This document shows positions 48,973-57,947 of a stretch of 64,000 nt of DNA, piece by piece; the first letter of the stretch is position 1, and every line of letters starts with the position of its first letter. A program made the position numbers and the translations under genes. The notes under the pieces are model-generated. The model saw only the letters and a program-made list of their open reading frames with translations. It was not told where the DNA came from and did not search any database. This DNA is from Paenibacillus_E sp040812395 (GTDB lineage: Bacteria > Bacillota > Bacilli > Paenibacillales > NBRC-103111). The stretch covers positions 114,072 to 178,071 of the forward strand of contig NZ_JBFNXH010000013.1 of the NCBI RefSeq assembly GCF_040812395.1. The letters are read 5' to 3'.

Positions 48973-50868
48973 ATGCATTTCGCATTCCTAGGCGGGCTCT
49001 GGTTTTCGTTATCAGCGCTCTTCATTGTCCTGCTTTATTTGCTGAAACGGCGCTATGTCGATACAGAGGTTTCGAGCCACCTGCTATGGCAGCGCGTGCT
49101 TCGCGAACAAGAAGCTAATCGACCTTGGCAAAGGCTGCGCCGCCAGCTTTTATTATGGCTGCAGCTGCTAGCGGCATTACTTTTTGTTCTTGCGCTGATG
49201 CAGCCTTTCATTCGGGGAAAAATCACAGCGAAAGCTCATGTGTTTTTTGTGCTTGACGCATCTGCCAGTATGCAAACCTCTACCGAAAATGGCACAAGGC
49301 TCGATCAGGCGAAGGCGGCGATGCTGACCTATGCCCGAGAAAAAGCTTCGGACAGCGCGTTTTCTTTGCTAGTGATGAAAGATGAGCCGGAAGTTCTTTT
49401 AGAAAAGCAAAACGGCCTCTCGGCGCTGCAGAAGGCTCTGAGTACAATTGCTCCCTTTTACGGAAAAACAAAAACAGAAGAAGCGTTGTCTCTTGCCGCA
49501 GCGTTAACTAAGAAGGAAACGAATGCAGAGATCCGTGTCTACACGGATGGGCAATGGACGGATGGAGTTGATCGTCCTTCTTTTTCTGTGCCGCTCTTCA
49601 TGGAGTTAGTTGATCAGACCTCCGCATCTAATGTAAGCATTCCTCAGTTTGGGGTAAAAGGTCTCCCGGATGGATCTGAGTTCCAAGCTGCGGCAGCTTT
49701 GAAAAATTGGGGATCCGCACCCGTTTCTGTGCAAACGACCCTTTCGATAGATGCCAAAGCGGCGCACGTCGAAATGACGGAACTGCAGGCAGGAGAACAG
49801 AAATCGATTTATATCGATCATTTATCTCGAGGACGCGTTTACAAGCTGCAAATTGATACCAAAGACGGGTTGGAAGCCGACAATACGTCGTATGCTTTCC
49901 CGGAAAATAGCGGCCCGGCAGTCGCAGCATATATAGGTGAAGGCAATCTCTTTCTAGAAAAAGCATTAGCCATAGCTAAGGTTGATGTACTTTCGATTCA
50001 GAAGAGCGCGGACGGGACCTATCCCTTCCCGCTGGGAAATAAGCCTGACATTCTTGTTATGGATGGTGTGGAAGCGCCGGCGTTGCAGGGAGACCTTTGG
50101 AAACAGCTAGTTGCTTCAACTCCGGTTTGGAGATTCGCTTCTCCCATAGAGGCAGGCGATACGAAAGGCGCTGCCGCAATGCCGCCCTATACGGTTGCCG
50201 ATCACCCGCTAACTCGCTATGTGCATCTTAAGGATGTCCATGTAACCGGCGCTAAGACATACAACTTACGCCCTTGGGAGAAAGCGATTGTATCCTCGGA
50301 TTCAACCGCATTACTCCTTGCTGGAACGGAAGAGGGTATTCCTCAAGTAACGTTTACCTTTTCTTTGCAGCAATCGGATTTTGCTTTGCGTTCCGAATTC
50401 CCTGTTCTCGTTCAAAATACAGTGAATTGGCTGATGCAGTCGCATGAAAGCAGTTTAGGCAGAAGCCTTGCAGGGGAAAGAAAAGAAATCGCCCTGCATC
50501 CAGAGGCGGCGGACGCATTGTGGAAGCCGGAATCAGGAAAAGGAAAGGAATGGCCGGCGGAACGAAATGCCGATGTCCTTTTAGCGAACCAAACGGTTCC
50601 CTCAGAGCCGGGGCTCTATCAATTCATCGAGATGAATAAAGAGGGCCGTGTGGTTCAATCCCGTATGCTTCAGGTTTATATGGATGCGCGGGAATCAAAC
50701 GTGAATGCAAAGACAGAAATGAAGCTGAATGCAGATAACCCTGATGTAGCAGTTGAGCAAGGAAAAGAAGTCAGCTATGAAGTGACGTTAGTCCCATGGA
50801 TGATGATAGCTCTGCTCATTTTGTTGCTGCTGGAATGGGAGGTGTACCGGCGTGGGCATACAGTTTGA
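48973..50868 (+). CDS. BatA-like vWA-domain membrane protein
   Basis: A 631-residue protein. The N-terminus matches the BatA (aerotolerance regulator N-terminal) pattern: a first span ~10-28, LLYLLKRR and WQRLRRQLLLWLQLLAALLF, then a second span. A vWA domain follows with an intact MIDAS sequence, LDASASM, near residue 97. The C-terminal part is mixed beta/alpha with one final span near 610-625. ATG 48973 was chosen over 48952 for the aaggtgag just upstream. Its end overlaps the following gene by 17 bp. vWA proteins of this type act with MoxR ATPases in metal-dependent protein assembly in the membrane. Confidence 0.9.
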   Translation: MHFAFLGGLWFSLSALFIVLLYLLKRRYVDTEVSSHLLWQRVLREQEANRPWQRLRRQLLLWLQLLAALLFVLALMQPFIRGKITAKAHVFFVLDASASMQTSTENGTRLDQAKAAMLTYAREKASDSAFSLLVMKDEPEVLLEKQNGLSALQKALSTIAPFYGKTKTEEALSLAAALTKKETNAEIRVYTDGQWTDGVDRPSFSVPLFMELVDQTSASNVSIPQFGVKGLPDGSEFQAAAALKNWGSAPVSVQTTLSIDAKAAHVEMTELQAGEQKSIYIDHLSRGRVYKLQIDTKDGLEADNTSYAFPENSGPAVAAYIGEGNLFLEKALAIAKVDVLSIQKSADGTYPFPLGNKPDILVMDGVEAPALQGDLWKQLVASTPVWRFASPIEAGDTKGAAAMPPYTVADHPLTRYVHLKDVHVTGAKTYNLRPWEKAIVSSDSTALLLAGTEEGIPQVTFTFSLQQSDFALRSEFPVLVQNTVNWLMQSHESSLGRSLAGERKEIALHPEAADALWKPESGKGKEWPAERNADVLLANQTVPSEPGLYQFIEMNKEGRVVQSRMLQVYMDARESNVNAKTEMKLNADNPDVAVEQGKEVSYEVTLVPWMMIALLILLLLEWEVYRRGHTV

Positions 50869-53722
50869 ACGATGGTGGGCGCTGTTAGCGCTGGTACCGC
50901 TATTCTTCTATATAGGGTGGTTGTGGAGAGGTCTTCACAGGCTTCAGGGTTGGCGGAAGAAAGTCGTTGTCGTTCTGCGGTCGGCGGTACTGGTTCTTCT
51001 GGTGCTAGCCTTGGCGGGTACGCAGTGGTACACATTAATGAATCGCAAGAGTGTTGTATTTGCTGTTGACCGTTCTGCAAGCGTCAAAACAGTGGGCAGT
51101 GAAGCGGCGTGGATTCGGGAGGCTGTACAGATTCGCTCGGCTGAAGATGAAGCAGGTGTCGTTTCATTGGGTTTGAAGGCGGCCTTGGAGAAATCTCTGG
51201 ATGCTCGAAAAATGGACGGCCTCCAATTCAGCTCACAGACGAATCCGCAGTTTACGAATATAGCTTCTGGTTTGCAGCTTGCCTCGAGCCTTTTAAGTAA
51301 CAGGCAGGAAGGCCACGTCATTTTGTTATCGGATGGGGAAGAGAATGTTGGCGATGTATTGCGCCAAGGCAGGCTGCTGCGTGACCGTGGGGTGCGGGTC
51401 GATGTGGTGCCTATTCCCTCCAAAGAAAAAAAAGATGCAGCTGTTGAAATTCTGCGAGTTCCGGATAAGCTTTATCAAGCGGAAGCCTATACATTGGAAG
51501 CTGTCATTCGATCGACTACAGCTGGTTCGGCGCAGCTGCGCATATTTGAGGATGACCGGGAAATGACAAACCAAGCGGTAACGCTGAACAAAGGCGAGAA
51601 TCGGTATGCGGTTCAGTCGCTTGCAAAAGAAGCGGGCTTTCATCGATATCGGGCTGAAATATATGTGGACGGCGACGAGCTTTCGGCTAATAACACGAAC
51701 TATGCGTTTAGCAAGGTGCAGGGACCGCCGAAGGTGCTTATCGTGGAGGGGAAGCCTGGTATCTCGCATAATGTAGAGGCAGCGCTTCAATCTGCGCTTA
51801 TCCCTTTCGATACGATACCGCCTGAGCTATTATCGAATGATTTTGTGACTTATGCAAGTTATGAAAGCATCGTTCTAAACAATGTGGCCGCTACACAAAT
51901 TCCGCAAGCTAAGATGGAAATGATCGAGCAGGCTGTTCGTGATTACAGCGTTGGACTTCTGATGCTGGGAGGCGAAGACAGTTATGGCCTTGGCGGTTAT
52001 TTCAAAACGCCAATAGAGCGAGCGCTCCCAGTTTATATGGATTTGCGGGGGAAGCGTGAAATTCCGTCACTGGGTATTGTCCTCGTTATCGACAAGTCCG
52101 GAAGTATGGCCGGTGATAAAATCAAGTTAGCGCAAGAAGCGGCTTCCCGCACCGTAGACTTGCTTCGTGACAAAGATACGATCGGCGTGCTTGGGTTTGA
52201 TTCGTCGCCCCAATGGTATGTGGAGCCGCAAAAACTAAGCGACAAAGCGGGGGTATTACGTAAAATTAATTCCATACCGGCCGATGGCGGAACCGAAATT
52301 TATACCGCGGTGGAGGAGGCATACTCGAAGTTGTCAAAGGTAGATGCGCAGCGAAAGCATATTATTTTGCTGACGGATGGACAATCCTCGACGAACCAAA
52401 GCTATGAGGCCTTGACTGCGGGTATGCAAAAAGAGAACATTACGATGTCGACCGTTGCCATTGGTACGGACGCAGATCAAAATTTACTTAAGCAGCTTGC
52501 TGAATTGGCCAGAGGCAGATACTATGCTGCTGTGGACCAGACGACAATTCCAGCTATTTTCAGCAGGGAAGCTGTATTAATTTCCAGAACCTACGTCGTG
52601 AATCAACCTTTTGTCCCTGCTTTTTCCGGCGCATCCGATTGGAGCAGGTTTCTTGGCGGGGGGCTGCCGGTGCTGAACGGATATATCGCAACAACCGCGA
52701 AAGAAGCGGCGGAGGTAGTGCTCTCAAGTCCGGAGCCTGATCCGATACTGGCAAGATGGCAGTATGGTTCAGGACGCTCTGTCGCTTGGACGAGTGATGT
52801 TACCGGGGCGTGGTCGGCGAATTGGGTGGCATGGCCGGCATTTTCTCAAATGCTCACGCAAATGATTAAATGGACTTTTCCGCAATTCCAGGCTTCGCCG
52901 CTTGAGCTTAGCGGCCATTTGTCCGGCAATGAATGGACGCTGGAGGCGAAGATAGGAAGTGAAAGCGGGCTTCCCAACCGCGGAGAGCTGAGGGCCGTGG
53001 TAACAGATGAGTCCTTAGGGTCACGCGAAATTTCTTTTAACCAGACTGCGCCTGGTGAATATTCAGCTCAACTATCTGTGGATAAGCCAGGCGTCTATAT
53101 CGCTAAGACAGAACTCCTTGCAGAAGAAGCCGGTGCGGCAGGCACGGAAAAGCGCGTCATCGGCAGCTCCACCTCCGGTTTCGTGATCCCTTATTCTCCG
53201 GAATATCGAATTACGGAGGGCCAAGGGTACAGCAAGCTGAAGCAGCTTGCCGAACTGACAGGCGGCCGGATGCTTTCGCTAGAGCATCCGGAAGAAGCCT
53301 TCGCGTTCGCTGCCGCTGCGCAGAAGCGGCTCACGCCCATCAGCGAGTACCTGCTGATGGCTGCACTTCTGTTGCTGCTGCTCGACATCGCAGCGCGCCG
53401 CATTTCGCTGCCGCCCGGCCTGTGGGCCCGGGCGGCAGCAAGGACGAAGCGGGCCGTCCTGGCAGGCCCGCTGGCGAAGGCGGAGACGCCGCTTGCGCGT
53501 CTCCGGGAAAGGAAGCAGCTTGCGGAGCACAAGTTGCGGCTAGGGAGCGAGCGCCGCGCCGAAGGCGGCGCTCCAGCGGCAGGGTCCGCTGCTGCGCAGC
53601 AGCGGACTGAGCCCGCGCAGTCGGCGCCTGGCGCGACTGCAGCCGAGCCTTCGGCGGCGAGCGAAGCGCCGCCGGACGCGATGAGCCGCTTGCTGGAAGC
53701 CAAGCGGCGCCGAAGCAAATAA
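50852..53722 (+). CDS. Membrane protein with two vWA domains and a glutamine-amidotransferase-like segment
   Basis: A 956-residue protein. Two N-terminal spans (~8-28 and ~38-60) precede a first vWA domain (AVDRSASVK, MIDAS-type D-R-S-A-S, residues ~72-220), a beta domain, an amidotransferase-like fold (~310-400; LMLGGEDSYGLGGY) and a second vWA domain (LVIDKSGSMAGDKIK, ~415-580). More beta domains follow, then a C-terminal span near 838-856 and a long Ala/Pro/Arg-rich cytosolic tail. The start is GTG 50852 (gggagg about 9 bp upstream). Both metal sites look intact. Similar long proteins are known beside BatA and MoxR genes in Bacilli; function unknown. Confidence 0.9.
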   Translation: MGIQFERWWALLALVPLFFYIGWLWRGLHRLQGWRKKVVVVLRSAVLVLLVLALAGTQWYTLMNRKSVVFAVDRSASVKTVGSEAAWIREAVQIRSAEDEAGVVSLGLKAALEKSLDARKMDGLQFSSQTNPQFTNIASGLQLASSLLSNRQEGHVILLSDGEENVGDVLRQGRLLRDRGVRVDVVPIPSKEKKDAAVEILRVPDKLYQAEAYTLEAVIRSTTAGSAQLRIFEDDREMTNQAVTLNKGENRYAVQSLAKEAGFHRYRAEIYVDGDELSANNTNYAFSKVQGPPKVLIVEGKPGISHNVEAALQSALIPFDTIPPELLSNDFVTYASYESIVLNNVAATQIPQAKMEMIEQAVRDYSVGLLMLGGEDSYGLGGYFKTPIERALPVYMDLRGKREIPSLGIVLVIDKSGSMAGDKIKLAQEAASRTVDLLRDKDTIGVLGFDSSPQWYVEPQKLSDKAGVLRKINSIPADGGTEIYTAVEEAYSKLSKVDAQRKHIILLTDGQSSTNQSYEALTAGMQKENITMSTVAIGTDADQNLLKQLAELARGRYYAAVDQTTIPAIFSREAVLISRTYVVNQPFVPAFSGASDWSRFLGGGLPVLNGYIATTAKEAAEVVLSSPEPDPILARWQYGSGRSVAWTSDVTGAWSANWVAWPAFSQMLTQMIKWTFPQFQASPLELSGHLSGNEWTLEAKIGSESGLPNRGELRAVVTDESLGSREISFNQTAPGEYSAQLSVDKPGVYIAKTELLAEEAGAAGTEKRVIGSSTSGFVIPYSPEYRITEGQGYSKLKQLAELTGGRMLSLEHPEEAFAFAAAAQKRLTPISEYLLMAALLLLLLDIAARRISLPPGLWARAAARTKRAVLAGPLAKAETPLARLRERKQLAEHKLRLGSERRAEGGAPAAGSAAAQQRTEPAQSAPGATAAEPSAASEAPPDAMSRLLEAKRRRSK

Positions 53723-53863
53723 CTGCCTAGCAATTTATGGCAAGGTGCGATACACTACTTGTAGAAGGATGTCGAATACGGCGGCGATCCGTTTCCGACA
53801 AATCGGTTTACCTTCTCGGTTCTGAAAAGCTAACGCACTTTATGTGAATTAGGAGGGATTCAA

Positions 53864-54346
53864 TTGGCTAGAAATAGCTATTCCATTGGGATTCTTTTAA
53901 TCGGTGTGGCCGTCCTATTGCTGCTGGGTAAGCTCGGCGTATTTCATTTTCTTGCTTATTTTCTGTGGCCGCTTGTACTGCTCATACCCGGACTATTGTT
54001 TCATTTCTTGTTCTTTAACCGTTCCTTGCCGGCAGGCGTGCTTGTGCCGGGTGGCATTTTAACTACTTACTCACTGATGTTTTTCTTTTGCAATATATTT
54101 GGCTGGGGCTCGATGAGCTATTTGTGGCCGGGGTTCATTCTCGGCGTAGCAGTCGGTTTATATGAGCTGCATCTCTTTGATCGGAGCAGCGATCGCGGCG
54201 TTTGGATTGGAGCCATGGTCTTGGGCATTATTGCTGCTGTGTTCTTTGGAATGACGCTGCTGTTTAAACTCGGCATTTATGTGATTGCTGTGCTGCTTGT
54301 TTTAGCAGGAGCCGTGATGATTTTCCGGAAGCCCAAAGTATGGTAA
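53864..54346 (+). CDS. Small polytopic membrane protein
   Basis: A 160-residue protein with five hydrophobic spans and few charged residues, resembling the membrane half of LiaF/DUF5668-type proteins (YSIGILLIGVAVLLLLGKLG at the start, LAGAVMIFRKPK at the end). The start is TTG 53864 with aggaggg 7 bp upstream. It is not obviously part of the vWA operon (141-bp gap). LiaF-like proteins act in envelope-stress sensing, but the signature C-terminal domain is missing here. Confidence 0.78.
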   Translation: MARNSYSIGILLIGVAVLLLLGKLGVFHFLAYFLWPLVLLIPGLLFHFLFFNRSLPAGVLVPGGILTTYSLMFFFCNIFGWGSMSYLWPGFILGVAVGLYELHLFDRSSDRGVWIGAMVLGIIAAVFFGMTLLFKLGIYVIAVLLVLAGAVMIFRKPKVW

Positions 54347-54392
54347 ACGCAGATTTAAGCTTGTAAAGATTTTATGGTAATTGCCTTTTATC

Positions 54393-54421
54393 TTGCATAT
54401 TGTCGAGAATATGCGTATAAT
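54393..54421 (+). promoter_or_regulatory. Promoter of typA
   Basis: TTGCAT (54393-54398), 17-bp spacer and TATAAT (54416-54421), giving an ~80-nt leader. Confidence 0.75.
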
Positions 54422-54434
54422 AAGTGTAAATGTC

Positions 54435-54466
54435 AAGCGTCGGCGCTTTTGTCCGACGCTTCTTTT
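54435..54466 (+). terminator. Terminator-like hairpin in the typA leader
   Basis: aagcgtcgg / ccgacgctt is a perfect 9-bp stem with a 9-nt loop followed by cttttg. It begins ~7 nt after the expected transcription start, so it could be an attenuator for typA or a terminator for the upstream gene. Confidence 0.6.
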
Positions 54467-54510
54467 GTGGACAGAGACGAAAATTATAGGGTAGAGAGGG
54501 TTTGACATTC

Positions 54511-56352
54511 ATGCATGCAAGAGACAAGATTCGCAATATCGCCATTATCGCGCACGTTGACCACGGAAAAACAACGCTCGTAGATAAACTGCTTCAACAG
54601 TCGGGTACGTTCCGCGACAACGAAGCTATTCAAGAGAGAGCAATGGACTCCAACGATCTTGAAAGAGAACGCGGAATTACCATTTTGGCGAAAAATACAG
54701 CAATTTCCTATAAAGATTATTTGATTAACATCGTGGATACACCTGGACATGCTGACTTTGGCGGTGAGGTAGAACGTATCATGAAAATGGTTGACGGCGT
54801 TTTGCTCGTTGTTGACGCATTTGAAGGCACGATGCCGCAAACGAAGTTCGTTCTTCGTAAAGCGCTTGAGAGCAACCTGTCTCCGGTCGTTGTCGTTAAC
54901 AAAATTGACCGTCCTAACGCCCGCCCTGCTGAAGTTGTGGATGAAGTTTTGGATCTGTTCATTGAGCTTGGCGCGACAGACGAGCAGCTTGATTTCCATG
55001 TGGTGTATGCGTCCGCTCTTCAAGGGACTTCCAGCCTAGACCCTGACAAGCAAGATGAGAACATGTCGGCTATCTACGAGACCATCGTTAACCATATCCC
55101 ATCACCGACGGAGGATGTAGAACAACCGCTGCAATTCCTCGTTACCTTGATGGACTATAATGAATACCTAGGCCGTATCGGTGTAGGCCGTGTGAACCGG
55201 GGTAAAATCCGCGCAGGTCAAACGGTAGCGGTTATGACGCGCGAAGGCGGAACAAAACAAGCAAGAATCGAGAAGTTATTTGGTTTCACAGGCTTGAAGC
55301 GAATCGAGATTGAAGAAGCTGCTGCCGGAGATATCATTGCGATCTCGGGTATCAAAGATATTAATATCGGTGAAACCGTAGCAGATCCAGCTAACCCTGA
55401 AGCGTTGCCTGTTCTCAAAATTGACGAGCCGACGTTGCAAATGACGTTCCTTGTGAACAACAGTCCATTCGCGGGTCGTGAAGGTAAATGGGTAACTTCC
55501 CGTAAAATTCGCGAGCGTCTTTATAAAGAGCTTGAAACAGACGTGAGCTTGCGTGTTGAAGATACGGATAGCCCGGATGCTTTCGTCGTATCGGGACGCG
55601 GTGAGCTGCACTTAGGAATTTTGATCGAGAACATGCGCCGCGAAGGCTTTGAAATCCAAGTTTCCAAGCCAGAGGTTATTATTCGTGTCGTAGACGGACA
55701 AAGAATGGAACCAATCGAGCGTCTGATCATCGATGTGCCTGAAGACAGCATGGGTTCCGTAATGGAAAGTCTCGGATCGCGCAAAGCTGAGATGGTCAAC
55801 ATGATTAACAACGGAAGCGGCAACGTACGTCTTGAGTTCCTCATTCCTGCAAGAGGCTTGATCGGTTACAGAACGAACTTCTTGACACTGACTCGCGGCT
55901 ACGGAATTATGAACCATGCCTTTGACAGCTACGGTCCTTATCAAGGGGCTGGCGTTGGCGGACGTCACGAGGGAGTACTTGTTTCCAGTGAAACAGGCAC
56001 ATCCACGTTGTACGGCATCCTGTCTGTTGAAGATCGCGGAATTCTGTTCGTGCATCCGCAAACAGAAGTATACGAAGGCATGATCGTCGGCGAGCATACG
56101 CGCGACAACGATATCATCGTCAACATTTGTAAAGAGAAAGCAGTCAATAACATTCGCTCAGCGAATAAAGAAGAGACTGTTAAAATGAAGACTCCACGCG
56201 TTTACTCTTTGGAGCAGGCGCTTGAATATTTGAATGATGATGAATACTGTGAAATCACGCCGAAATCGGTTCGTCTTCGTAAGAAGATCCTGAACAAAAG
56301 CGAGCGCGAGCGCGCAGAGAAACAACGTAAAACAGCTGAAGCAAGCGTGTAA
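54511..56352 (+). CDS. typA: Translational GTPase TypA/BipA
   Basis: A 613-residue ribosome-binding GTPase related to EF-G. G1 AHVDHGKTTLVDKLL, G2 RGITILAKN, G3 DTPGHADFGGEV and G4 NKIDRPNA are intact, followed by domain 2, EF-G III and V-like domains and the TypA-specific C-terminal domain. It supports ribosome assembly and growth under stress or cold. ATG 54511 is the start (gagagg ~11 bp upstream); a TTG at 54502 is unlikely. ylaH follows as in B. subtilis. Confidence 0.97.
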   Translation: MHARDKIRNIAIIAHVDHGKTTLVDKLLQQSGTFRDNEAIQERAMDSNDLERERGITILAKNTAISYKDYLINIVDTPGHADFGGEVERIMKMVDGVLLVVDAFEGTMPQTKFVLRKALESNLSPVVVVNKIDRPNARPAEVVDEVLDLFIELGATDEQLDFHVVYASALQGTSSLDPDKQDENMSAIYETIVNHIPSPTEDVEQPLQFLVTLMDYNEYLGRIGVGRVNRGKIRAGQTVAVMTREGGTKQARIEKLFGFTGLKRIEIEEAAAGDIIAISGIKDINIGETVADPANPEALPVLKIDEPTLQMTFLVNNSPFAGREGKWVTSRKIRERLYKELETDVSLRVEDTDSPDAFVVSGRGELHLGILIENMRREGFEIQVSKPEVIIRVVDGQRMEPIERLIIDVPEDSMGSVMESLGSRKAEMVNMINNGSGNVRLEFLIPARGLIGYRTNFLTLTRGYGIMNHAFDSYGPYQGAGVGGRHEGVLVSSETGTSTLYGILSVEDRGILFVHPQTEVYEGMIVGEHTRDNDIIVNICKEKAVNNIRSANKEETVKMKTPRVYSLEQALEYLNDDEYCEITPKSVRLRKKILNKSERERAEKQRKTAEASV

Positions 56353-56376
56353 GTTCAGGAGCAAGCTCCATAATGA

Positions 56377-56415
56377 AAAGGGAAATGTCGGTATAGTGCC
56401 GCGTTTCCCTTTCCC
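56377..56415 (+). terminator. Terminator after typA
   Basis: aaagggaaa (56377-56385) pairs with tttcccttt (56404-56412), with an inner cgg/ccg pair. Confidence 0.7.
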
Positions 56416-56471
56416 TGTATGTATGGGCTCGTATGTATTCATTTTAACTACGAAAGAATGGGGTGAACGTG

Positions 56472-56753
56472 ATGTTAACCGAATGGTTTGGTAATCACAT
56501 TTACATTACCTATCTGTTAATTTTTGTTTTTATGACGTATGTGTATAATAAAGTGTTTCGGACACGCAAGCTGCCTGTCTTGAAGGCGCTTATTATTTAT
56601 GTACTCCTTGCTGTAGGCTCGGCCATGCTTCTTTTCTTCCAAGTCGCTGGATTACCCATTGTTTTAAGCTTGGCAGTAGCTGTGTTTCTCATGTTGCTTG
56701 TCCGTGTCCGTTATTTTGTTGAGAAGAGAAGCGGCAAGAGACCCAGTCAATAA
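56472..56753 (+). CDS. ylaH: YlaH-like membrane protein
   Basis: A 93-residue protein with three hydrophobic spans (YITYLLIFVFMTYVYNKVF at the start) and a basic end. Position immediately after typA matches ylaH of B. subtilis, of unknown function. ATG 56472 was chosen with ggggtg just upstream; GTG 56463 is an alternative. Confidence 0.85.
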   Translation: MLTEWFGNHIYITYLLIFVFMTYVYNKVFRTRKLPVLKALIIYVLLAVGSAMLLFFQVAGLPIVLSLAVAVFLMLLVRVRYFVEKRSGKRPSQ

Positions 56754-56771
56754 CATGGGGAGGTGGGATGC

Positions 56772-57206
56772 ATGACCCGATATTGGTTGACACCAATTAT
56801 TAACAAATCGCCTCTTTGTTTCGGGGCTTCACGCATTTGCTGCGAACCTAGTCTCGAATTAAACAAATTGCGGGATGCGGCTCATCAGTTACATCCCCGG
56901 CTGCTGCCGATGTTTAAATCAAGCCTTTTATTGAGCGATGATGAGGAACAATGCGGTTCGGAGCTGGTCCAGCTGGAATTAGGAACCCCCATGGATATTG
57001 TGTTTGATGGAGAGCCTTTGCATTTATCACATTGCGCTTCAGCCTTTTTGGATCGAATGTTGGATACTTTTGAAGCCTGCGGTTTGGTTGCTTCACTTGA
57101 TAACAGCGGAAATCAGAGTGAGTTACATCAGCTTTGGATGAGAAGTTGGCTGAATTGGCTGGAAGCGGGTTGGGACGTTATTTTGCTAAGAGAGGATGGG
57201 GTCTAA
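56772..57206 (+). CDS. Cytosolic protein of unknown function
   Basis: A 144-residue acidic protein that I do not recognise. It has several Cys (SRICCEP near residue 23) and a Trp-rich C-terminus (LWMRSWLNWLEAGWDV) and no membrane span. ATG 56772 has ggaggtggg upstream. The next gene starts 1 bp after its stop, so the two are translationally coupled. Confidence 0.75.
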   Translation: MTRYWLTPIINKSPLCFGASRICCEPSLELNKLRDAAHQLHPRLLPMFKSSLLLSDDEEQCGSELVQLELGTPMDIVFDGEPLHLSHCASAFLDRMLDTFEACGLVASLDNSGNQSELHQLWMRSWLNWLEAGWDVILLREDGV

Positions 57207-57207
57207 C

Positions 57208-57489
57208 ATGAAGCTGCAGGATGCGCTGTTCAATTGGCTCCAAATGCATATTGTTTTGGAAGCTAGACCGGATGATGAGGCTGCTCGGGAGACGCGCGAT
57301 TTTTTCGCTGTGATATTGGAAGAGGATCATTTCATTAGCAACTATCATATCATAAAGCAAGAGAATGCACGATCGATCCAAATTGCTTACGAGCAAGAAG
57401 GGATTAGCAAAATGCAGCAATTTGATCGTGAATCTGCGGAGAAACTGCTAGCGGACATTGGCTCCAATCCGAAATATAATAATCAATAG
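57208..57489 (+). CDS. Small protein of unknown function
   Basis: A 93-residue acidic protein (KLQDALFNWLQMHIVLEARP) with no recognised motif. The ATG at 57208 follows gatgggg. It is coupled to the preceding gene. The 179 bp after it (57490-57668) show no gene or clear terminator. Confidence 0.72.
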   Translation: MKLQDALFNWLQMHIVLEARPDDEAARETRDFFAVILEEDHFISNYHIIKQENARSIQIAYEQEGISKMQQFDRESAEKLLADIGSNPKYNNQ

Positions 57490-57668
57490 CCGCAAATCTT
57501 ATGCGACATAACTTTATTATTCCAACGTACAATAAGGTATATCTGGGATTAAAGGAGTGTTTGCATGATTGGAAAATAGGATACATAATGCTGGATGGCT
57601 TGCCCCTAGCTATGCTATACTGAAAGCGTAGGATCGTTTCTAACCACCTAGTAGGAGGCGCAAACGAC

Positions 57669-57947
57669 ATGGCTGAACTCATCACTACTTTACCGGAGCA
57701 ACTGAACTCAGTCCTGCCAAGTGAGATGTTTCTGCATTTGAACGCAAATGATCGCCTTTTTGCGATTATTTCTGGTAGTGCCAAAGATATGACTACGCTG
57801 CATTATGCTGTTAAAACGAATGCGTTCCGCGCAGCTAAGGAGCTGGACGGACAAGTTTATGTTGCCATAAAAAAAGCCTGGATCTGCGTGTGCAGTCAGG
57901 CTTTTTGTTATCTTTCCGGCAATCAGAGATTAGGGTTTCCTACTTGA
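57669..57947 (+). CDS. Small protein of unknown function whose frame reads through a terminator
   Basis: A 92-residue frame with an excellent ribosome binding site (taggaggc, 9 bp before ATG). The first ~70 residues look like a real cytosolic protein (TTLPEQLNSVLPSEMFLHLN, AVKTNAFRAAKELDGQVY). The last ~22 residues are encoded by the bidirectional terminator at 57871-57906 and the end of the convergent lipoprotein gene, overlapping it by 25 bp. The natural C-terminus may therefore have been lost by a frameshift, deletion or stop loss. Function unknown. Confidence 0.6.
   Translation: MAELITTLPEQLNSVLPSEMFLHLNANDRLFAIISGSAKDMTTLHYAVKTNAFRAAKELDGQVYVAIKKAWICVCSQAFCYLSGNQRLGFPT
57871..57906. terminator. 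Bidirectional terminator
   Basis: aaaaagcctg / caggcttttt, a 10-bp stem with an inner ctgc/gcag pair, working for both the small plus-strand gene and the minus-strand lipoprotein gene. Confidence 0.85.
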
